A stretch of 6,603 nt of DNA from Granulicella sp. UBA5172 (lineage in GTDB: Bacteria; Acidobacteriota; Terriglobia; Terriglobales; Acidobacteriaceae). Positions 1 to 4,211 of this stretch are shown here, piece by piece (positions within the stretch are counted from its first letter, which is position 1; each line of letters begins with the position of its first letter). The DNA lies in the NCBI GenBank assembly GCA_002413385.1, contig DHWW01000166.1:17418-24020 (forward strand), given 5' to 3'. The position numbers were made by a program, and so were the translations under genes. A model generated the notes under the pieces. It saw only the letters and a list, made by a program, of their open reading frames with translations. It did no database searches and had not been told where the DNA came from.

Positions 1-1097
1 ACGGTTCGCGCCGCCTGCGCAAAGGTGCAGACTGTCTCTCGTTGCGCTCCGGGGTTGCCGCCGTCGCGAACCCACTCGTAGATATCGGCGATGATGTTGC
101 TGAATGCGCTTGCCCAGCCCTCCTGATGGCCTCCGGGAAGATGGGCGTAGCGGCGTGCTTCGGGGAGCATCAGCGAGGGGTCCTTCACGAGGACGCGATT
201 GGGCTGGTCGTGACTGCCAAGCCACAGCTCGTTTTGGCGCTCCTGGTTCCATAGCAAAGAGCCGGTGCGACCGCTTACTTCCAGTTGGAGATCGTTCTTG
301 TGGCCGGGCATCACCTGCCCTACGGTGAGGCTGCCTCGCGCACCGTTGCTCCAGCGCAGAAGTACGGTGGCGAGGTCTTCGCCGGAGACAGCAACGGGGC
401 TTCCTTGCTCTGCGCTCTTTGCGAAGGCCTCGGCAGAACCGCCGGTGGTATAGCGCGTGGGTACGGCAGTGGTGAGGTCAGCCAGGACAGACGTAATGCA
501 AGCACCGGTGACATGCTCGGCGAGGTCGCACCAGTGCGAGCCGATGTCGGCCAATGCGGAGCTGTGGCCTCCTTTGGCTGGATCGGAACGCCAGGAGTAC
601 ACATGGTCATCGGTCATCCAGTCCTGCACGTAGTGGCCGTGAATGAAGACGGGGTGGCCGATGGCCTGCTCTCGCAGCATGGCTCGCATCTGCTGGACGA
701 GAGGATTGCCCCGGTAGTTGAAGGTGACCGCGTTGACGACGCCAGCCTTGGCAGCGGCCTCGCAGAGCAGGCGACACTCGGCTGCGTTGAGAGCCAGGGG
801 CTTGTCCGAGATGACATGCTTGCCGGCCGCGAGAACAGCCAGGCTGACAGGCAGATGAAGATGGTTGGGCGTGGTGTTGTGGACTACATCGATGTCTGGA
901 TCGGCGATGAGCTCGGACCAGCTGGCATAGGCGCGGTCAACACCGTACTGCTCGGCTTTGCGCTCCGCCGAAGCAAGGCTCGATCCGGCGATTGCGACTA
1001 CATCGACATAGCCAAGACGACGGACAGCCTCAATGTGTTGCGTCGCAATAAAGCCGGGGCCTACCAGCCCCATGCCGATACGTTTGCGTCGGGTCAT
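1..1097 (-). CDS. Gfo/Idh/MocA-family NAD(P)-dependent oxidoreductase, cytoplasmic, C-terminus cut by window edge
   Basis: Reading the minus strand from the ATG at 1097-1095 gives 365 uninterrupted codons that leave the window without a stop. Seen: an N-terminal Rossmann fold with GLVGPGFIA (residues 10-18), a TTPNHLH loop (75-81), a DKP motif (98-100, the family's usual EKP), NYR (127-129), and a DIGSHWCD segment (184-191). By family knowledge (inositol dehydrogenase and relatives), Lys99, Asp184 and His188 are the expected catalytic residues and all are present. The length already matches the 350-400 residues usual for the family, so little is missing. There is no signal peptide, so the protein should be cytoplasmic. 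The frame stays open upstream to a stop near 1155 with two GTG codons at 1104-1109, but the Rossmann strand begins right after the ATG. No strong ribosome binding site precedes this start. The likely role is oxidation or reduction of a sugar, cyclitol or their glycosides; the substrate cannot be told. It is transcribed divergently from the next oxidoreductase gene. Confidence 0.9.
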   Translation of the reverse strand, partial: MTRRKRIGMGLVGPGFIATQHIEAVRRLGYVDVVAIAGSSLASAERKAEQYGVDRAYASWSELIADPDIDVVHNTTPNHLHLPVSLAVLAAGKHVISDKPLALNAAECRLLCEAAAKAGVVNAVTFNYRGNPLVQQMRAMLREQAIGHPVFIHGHYVQDWMTDDHVYSWRSDPAKGGHSSALADIGSHWCDLAEHVTGACITSVLADLTTAVPTRYTTGGSAEAFAKSAEQGSPVAVSGEDLATVLLRWSNGARGSLTVGQVMPGHKNDLQLEVSGRTGSLLWNQERQNELWLGSHDQPNRVLVKDPSLMLPEARRYAHLPGGHQEGWASAFSNIIADIYEWVRDGGNPGAQRETVCTFAQAART

Positions 1098-1114
1098 CGG
1101 TTGCACCACGAACC

Positions 1115-1156
1115 GGGGCCGCGCGAAGGCAACATGGGCGGCCCCTGCTTTCTTTT
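1115..1156 (+). terminator. GC-rich hairpin with T-rich tail (terminator-like on plus strand; 5' leader structure of the minus-strand gene)
   Basis: GGGGCCGC (1115-1122) is the exact reverse complement of GCGGCCCC (1138-1145), giving an 8-bp all-G/C stem with a 15-base loop. On the plus strand it is followed by a T-rich run (TGCTTTCTTTT, 1146-1156), the layout of an intrinsic terminator. No plus-strand gene ends here, so it could only stop antisense transcripts crossing the leftward gene. Read on the minus strand, the same hairpin sits 17 bases before the ATG of that gene, where it could fold in the mRNA leader. Function is uncertain. Confidence 0.4.
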
Positions 1157-1370
1157 AGAATTGCCAGCGTTGCTTGTGGCGATCACCGCGTACTGCTCCC
1201 GTCAACGACGTACTTGCGTTGCAGGAACAGGGTAGATCTCCCTGCTAGAGGAGCTTATCAGTGTTCCTGTCGAAGGCGCAGCCTGGGCCAGACGTTCCCT
1301 GGGGATTCAGGCCATGGCAAAGAATGGGCAAAGGCGTTTATGATGGCAGCCAACGAAAGTCTGCCGAGAT

Positions 1371-1375
1371 GAGGA
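1371..1375 (+). promoter_or_regulatory. Ribosome binding site for the Tat-exported oxidoreductase
   Basis: GAGGA ends four bases before the GTG at 1380. The spacing is short but supports GTG as the start. The frame is closed by a TGA at 1341-1343 and has no other start codon before 1380. A TTG at 1389-1391 would still leave the twin-arginine motif intact, but its spacing of 13 bases is long. Confidence 0.5.
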
Positions 1376-1379
1376 CCTT

Positions 1380-2732
1380 GTGTACAAGTTGAATCGCAGA
1401 AATTTTTTGAAGGTGGCGGGAACAGTAACCGCCGAGACGCTGGTCGCAGCGAGGATGCACGCGCTGACAGCGGTTCAAAGCGAACCCGCCAGGCCCGCTG
1501 GAGCGAACGATCAAATTCAGTTTGCGCTGATCGGCGCGGGGATTCAGGGCCAGGGGGATACGAAGGTTGCGGTGCAGGTTCCCGGCGTGAAGCTGGTTGC
1601 CGTGGCGGACTGCTATGACGGCCGGCTTGAACACGCGAAGGAGTTGTGGGGCGAGGACATCTTTACGACTCGCGATTACAGCGAGATTCTTGCTCGCAAA
1701 GATATCGATGCCGTCATCATCGCCACACCCGATCATTGGCACAAGCGGGCGGCCGTGGATGCGATGAAGGCGGGCAAGGACGTCTATTGCGAAAAGCCGA
1801 TGATCCATCTCTATGCGGATGGGCCGGAGATCATCGAGGCCGCTCGGAGCACCAACCGGATCATCCAGATCGGAAGCCAGCGGGTGAGCTCGATTGTGTA
1901 TGCGAAAGCGAAAGAGCTGCTGGCGTCGGGCGCGATCGGCAAGCTTAACATGGTGACGGCTCGGTGGGATCGCAACTCGGCGATGGGTGCGTGGGAGTAT
2001 ACGGTTCCGCTCGATGCGTCGACTGAAACGTGCGACTGGCCGCGCTTCGAAGGCTCGGCGGCGAAGATGCCCTTCGATGCCGAACGCTTTTTCCAATGGC
2101 GCAAATGGAAGGCCTACGGGAGTGGCGTTGCGGGCGATCTCTTTGTCCATCTCTTCAGCGGAACCCACTTCATTACCGGAACCAATGGGCCAACGCGTGC
2201 GGTGGCTACCGGCGGTCTGCGCTTCTGGAAGGATGGCCGCGATGTTCCCGACGTGATGCTTGGCCTGTTTGACTATCGCGAGGGCTTCAATCTCAGCCTG
2301 CACGTGAACTTTGTCGATGGCGGCGAGGAAAGCGAAGGCCTGATCTTTACCGGTTCGGAGGGCACGATGGAGATAGCCGGCAATACGGTCAGCGTCAGCC
2401 GCGTCCCTCGTGCAAAAGAGCCGGGCTATACGACCAGCACCTTCACCAAGGCAATGCAGAAGCGCCTTCTCGCAGCGTATGAGGAGAAATATCCGGTGCC
2501 GCACCCGTCGGGACCACCCCCTGCAGGATTTGAAAAATATGTAGCTCCCGCTGGATACAGCGACAGCTACGACCACTTCAAAAATTTCTTTGCCTCCGTT
2601 CGCAGCCGGAAGCCTGTAGTGGAAGATGCCGTGTTCGGCTTTCGCGCCGCTGGAGCCGCGCTGCTCAGCAATCTGAGCTACGAACGCGGCGCCGAGGTGA
2701 AGTGGGATCCGGATGCCATGAAGCTCCTCTAG
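1380..2732 (+). CDS. Tat-exported Gfo/Idh/MocA-family oxidoreductase
   Basis: A 450-residue protein with a GTG start. Seen: a twin-arginine motif NRRNFLK (residues 5-11) followed by a moderately apolar stretch to about residue 33; a Rossmann motif GAGIQGQG (52-59); ATPDHWH (115-121); EKP (138-140); then the substrate domain with a WRKW segment (240-243) and GDLFVH (252-257). By family knowledge Lys139, Asp253 and His257 are the expected catalytic set, and they keep the usual Asp-x3-His spacing. Tat export fits an enzyme that binds its nicotinamide cofactor before crossing the membrane, as in Zymomonas glucose-fructose oxidoreductase. Proteins of this build are common in Acidobacteriota and Planctomycetota and are usually assigned to sugar or glycoside redox chemistry; the substrate is not known. 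The signal has a glutamate, an arginine and a histidine in its core (Glu19, Arg25, His27) and no clean AxA site, so cleavage is doubtful. The next gene follows about 120 bases on in the same direction. Confidence 0.92.
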   Translation: MYKLNRRNFLKVAGTVTAETLVAARMHALTAVQSEPARPAGANDQIQFALIGAGIQGQGDTKVAVQVPGVKLVAVADCYDGRLEHAKELWGEDIFTTRDYSEILARKDIDAVIIATPDHWHKRAAVDAMKAGKDVYCEKPMIHLYADGPEIIEAARSTNRIIQIGSQRVSSIVYAKAKELLASGAIGKLNMVTARWDRNSAMGAWEYTVPLDASTETCDWPRFEGSAAKMPFDAERFFQWRKWKAYGSGVAGDLFVHLFSGTHFITGTNGPTRAVATGGLRFWKDGRDVPDVMLGLFDYREGFNLSLHVNFVDGGEESEGLIFTGSEGTMEIAGNTVSVSRVPRAKEPGYTTSTFTKAMQKRLLAAYEEKYPVPHPSGPPPAGFEKYVAPAGYSDSYDHFKNFFASVRSRKPVVEDAVFGFRAAGAALLSNLSYERGAEVKWDPDAMKLL

Positions 2733-2733
2733 T

Positions 2734-2745
2734 ACCGTGACCGTG
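2734..2745 (+). repeat. Tandem 6-bp direct repeat ACCGTG x2
   Basis: Two adjacent copies of ACCGTG start two bases after the stop codon of the Tat-exported oxidoreductase gene. This short repeat may be chance; no function is claimed. Confidence 0.3.
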
Positions 2746-2759
2746 TAGAGATGCATATA

Positions 2760-2785
2760 CCCAGGTCTCAAAAGCGAGACCTGGG
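2760..2785. repeat. Perfect palindrome: 10-bp stem, 6-base loop
   Basis: CCCAGGTCTC (2760-2769) pairs without mismatch to GAGACCTGGG (2776-2785) around the loop AAAAGC. The right arm runs on into GGCACCC without a T-tract, so it is a poor classical terminator, though it could act as an attenuator or as a 3'-end stabilising hairpin for the upstream transcript. Its shape (TCTC...GAGA core, GGGGCACCC flank) resembles dispersed intergenic palindromes that I associate with acidobacterial genomes. That link is from memory and was not checked. It lies between two genes that are probably co-transcribed. Confidence 0.6.
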
Positions 2786-2841
2786 GCACCCACAGTCGTC
2801 GGCTCGATTACAAAATCACGCGACCGACTCAACCTACTACC

Positions 2842-2845
2842 GGAG
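2842..2845 (+). promoter_or_regulatory. Ribosome binding site deciding a TTG start
   Basis: GGAG at 2842-2845 lies seven bases before the TTG at 2853, a good distance. It lies 19 bases before the ATG at 2865, which is too far. The nearer AGGA (2847-2850) is two bases from the TTG and 14 from the ATG. On this evidence TTG at 2853 is slightly preferred over ATG at 2865. Confidence 0.45.
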
Positions 2846-2852
2846 CAGGAAC

Positions 2853-4151
2853 TTGATCAGAAAAATGCGATTCACAGCACTCATCGTCGCGGCGATCGTT
2901 GCATCGTCGAGCTGGATTGCGGGCGCGCAAAGTACGCGGAAGACGACTCCGGGCAACGGCCCGTTCGGTGTTCCGCAAGTGACCTTCCGCGTGCATCGCC
3001 TGGGCACGGATCATGCTGAAGGGATCACCACGATCGATATGAATGGCGATGGACGGCCGGACCTGGTGAGCGGCGCTTACTGGTATGAGAATCCGGGGCC
3101 GGCAGGCGGGAAGTGGGTGCGTCATCCATTCCGCACCGTTGGCATTCTGGGAGAGTTCGTTTCCGATTGCGGAGAGTGGGCCTACGACGTAAACCACGAT
3201 GGTGCCCCGGATGTGGTCACGACGGGCTGGATGCTGAATGGTCTGTGGTGGTATGAGAATCCGAAGAAGCCTGGAGTGATGTGGAAGCGGCACTTCATCA
3301 CGGACAGCTATGACACCGAAGGAGGAGCAACGGGGGACATTAACGGAGACGGCAAGCCTGACCTCGCGCTCGCGCATTACAACCACTCCGGGATTCTGTG
3401 GGTGGACTTCTCGGGGCCCACTCCGAAGGTGCATCATGTGGGGGAAAAGGAGCAGGACGGCCACGGTATCGGCATCGCCGATGTGGATGGCGATGGGAAA
3501 GCCGACATCCTTACGCCGGATGGATGGTTCAAGAATATCGACGCCGACAAGGATGAGTGGGAGTGGCATGGCGACTGGCAACTGGGCGATGCCGGATTTC
3601 CGATCATCGGCTACGACGTCAACAACGATGGCAAGATGGATATTATCTACGGCCAGGGACACAGCTACGGTCTGTACTGGCTGGAGCAGCAGGGCGAAGG
3701 CGCGAGCCGTCACTGGGTCAAGCACATCATCGACGAGTCGTACTCGCAGATCCATGCACTGAAGCTGGTGGATATTGACGGAGACGGCGTTCCTGAATTG
3801 ATCACGGGCAAACGCTACCGTGGACACTCGGGCAACGATCCGGGCTCGTATGATCCGCTGGTGGTGTATTACTACAAGATCGATCGGAAGACAGGGCAGT
3901 TCACTCGGTATGCAATCTCGGTGAATGGGACGGCTGGGGCGGGTACGCAGTTCGTCGTGGAAGATTTGGATGGAGACGGCGATGTGGACCTCGCTACCGC
4001 GGGAAAGACAGGTGTGCACTTCTTCGAGAATCTGAAGATCGATCGTGTGCCCAAGACGACCCGTGAAAACGACTTGCTCCTCGACAAGAAATGGCCCTTC
4101 GCGGGTGAAGGTATCGTGGTGAAGCAGGAGAACGGGCCAACTCCTCGATAG
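2853..4151 (+). CDS. Secreted FG-GAP/VCBS-repeat protein, predicted seven-bladed calcium-binding beta-propeller
   Basis: From the TTG at 2853 the product has 432 residues; an ATG at 2865 gives 428. A signal peptide is clear: charged start with Arg3, Lys4 and Arg6, apolar core 7-23, and AGA before Gln26 as a signal peptidase I site. The mature part carries seven Asp-rich motifs of the DxDGDGxxD type starting at residues 62, 112, 162, 210, 255, 307 and 371, spaced 45-64 apart. By family knowledge these are the Ca2+ loops of integrin-alpha/FG-GAP blades, so one seven-bladed propeller fills the protein. Blades also repeat a WYENP motif (77-81, 133-137) followed by W-x-(R/K)-H (88-91, 144-147, 288-291). 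No separate catalytic domain is seen. The role could be carbohydrate binding, or a lyase or dehydratase like the propeller part of fungal aldos-2-ulose dehydratase; neither is proven. It follows the Tat-exported oxidoreductase gene and is likely co-transcribed with it. Confidence 0.88.
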   Translation: MIRKMRFTALIVAAIVASSSWIAGAQSTRKTTPGNGPFGVPQVTFRVHRLGTDHAEGITTIDMNGDGRPDLVSGAYWYENPGPAGGKWVRHPFRTVGILGEFVSDCGEWAYDVNHDGAPDVVTTGWMLNGLWWYENPKKPGVMWKRHFITDSYDTEGGATGDINGDGKPDLALAHYNHSGILWVDFSGPTPKVHHVGEKEQDGHGIGIADVDGDGKADILTPDGWFKNIDADKDEWEWHGDWQLGDAGFPIIGYDVNNDGKMDIIYGQGHSYGLYWLEQQGEGASRHWVKHIIDESYSQIHALKLVDIDGDGVPELITGKRYRGHSGNDPGSYDPLVVYYYKIDRKTGQFTRYAISVNGTAGAGTQFVVEDLDGDGDVDLATAGKTGVHFFENLKIDRVPKTTRENDLLLDKKWPFAGEGIVVKQENGPTPR

Positions 4152-4172
4152 CCACTCAGTCAACATGGAAGC

Positions 4173-4208
4173 TCGTCTCGACCATCGCAGGAGCGATGGT
4201 CGAGACGA
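4173..4208. terminator. Bidirectional terminator-like hairpin between convergent genes
   Basis: TCGTCTCGACCATCGC (4173-4188) pairs perfectly with 4193-4208 around the four-base loop AGGA, giving a 16-bp stem. It fills most of the 60-base gap between the stop of the propeller gene (4149-4151) and the stop of the leftward efflux gene (4214-4212), which is where a shared terminator is expected. Neither side has a clear T-tract, so termination would be non-classical, or the stem may protect the 3' ends of both mRNAs. Confidence 0.7.
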
Positions 4209-4211
4209 CGG

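Larger units (their letters stand above)
1098..1379. promoter_or_regulatory. Divergent intergenic region between two oxidoreductase genes
   Basis: These 282 bases separate two genes read away from each other, so promoters for both should lie here. I see no convincing -35/-10 pair on either strand. TTGCAG (1219-1224) followed 18 bases later by TGCTAG (1243-1248) is a weak plus-strand candidate. A GC-rich hairpin lies at 1115-1145, close to the minus-strand gene. An imperfect operator-like inverted repeat, GGCAG-N11-CTGCC (1345-1365), lies just before the ribosome binding site of the plus-strand gene, and an 8-bp palindrome GCCATGGC is at 1311-1318. No credible small gene was found. Confidence 0.5.

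Noticed and set aside
1098..1154. Upstream in-frame extension of the left-edge oxidoreductase using GTG codons at 1104-1109
   Set aside because: The Rossmann strand begins within eight residues of the ATG at 1097, as is usual in the family, and no better ribosome binding site supports the GTG codons.
285..1235. A 316-codon plus-strand open frame over the left-edge oxidoreductase
   Set aside because: The minus strand in the same place carries Rossmann, DKP and DxGxHxxD motifs in order, so this frame is a shadow.
1338..2789. A 483-codon minus-strand open frame opposite the Tat-exported oxidoreductase
   Set aside because: It mirrors a gene with clear family motifs. Its translation has no recognisable domain and is rich in Arg, His and Ile, as expected of an antisense shadow in GC-biased DNA.
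2751..2852. N-terminal extension of the propeller protein from the ATG at 2751
   Set aside because: It would translate the palindrome and put about 34 polar residues before a clear signal peptide. No ribosome binding site is evident before 2751.
2829..4166. A 445-codon minus-strand open frame opposite the propeller gene
   Set aside because: The repeated GATGGCGATGG-type codons of the calcium motifs read as Val/Ile/His-rich repeats on the other strand. The apparent regularity comes from the real gene.
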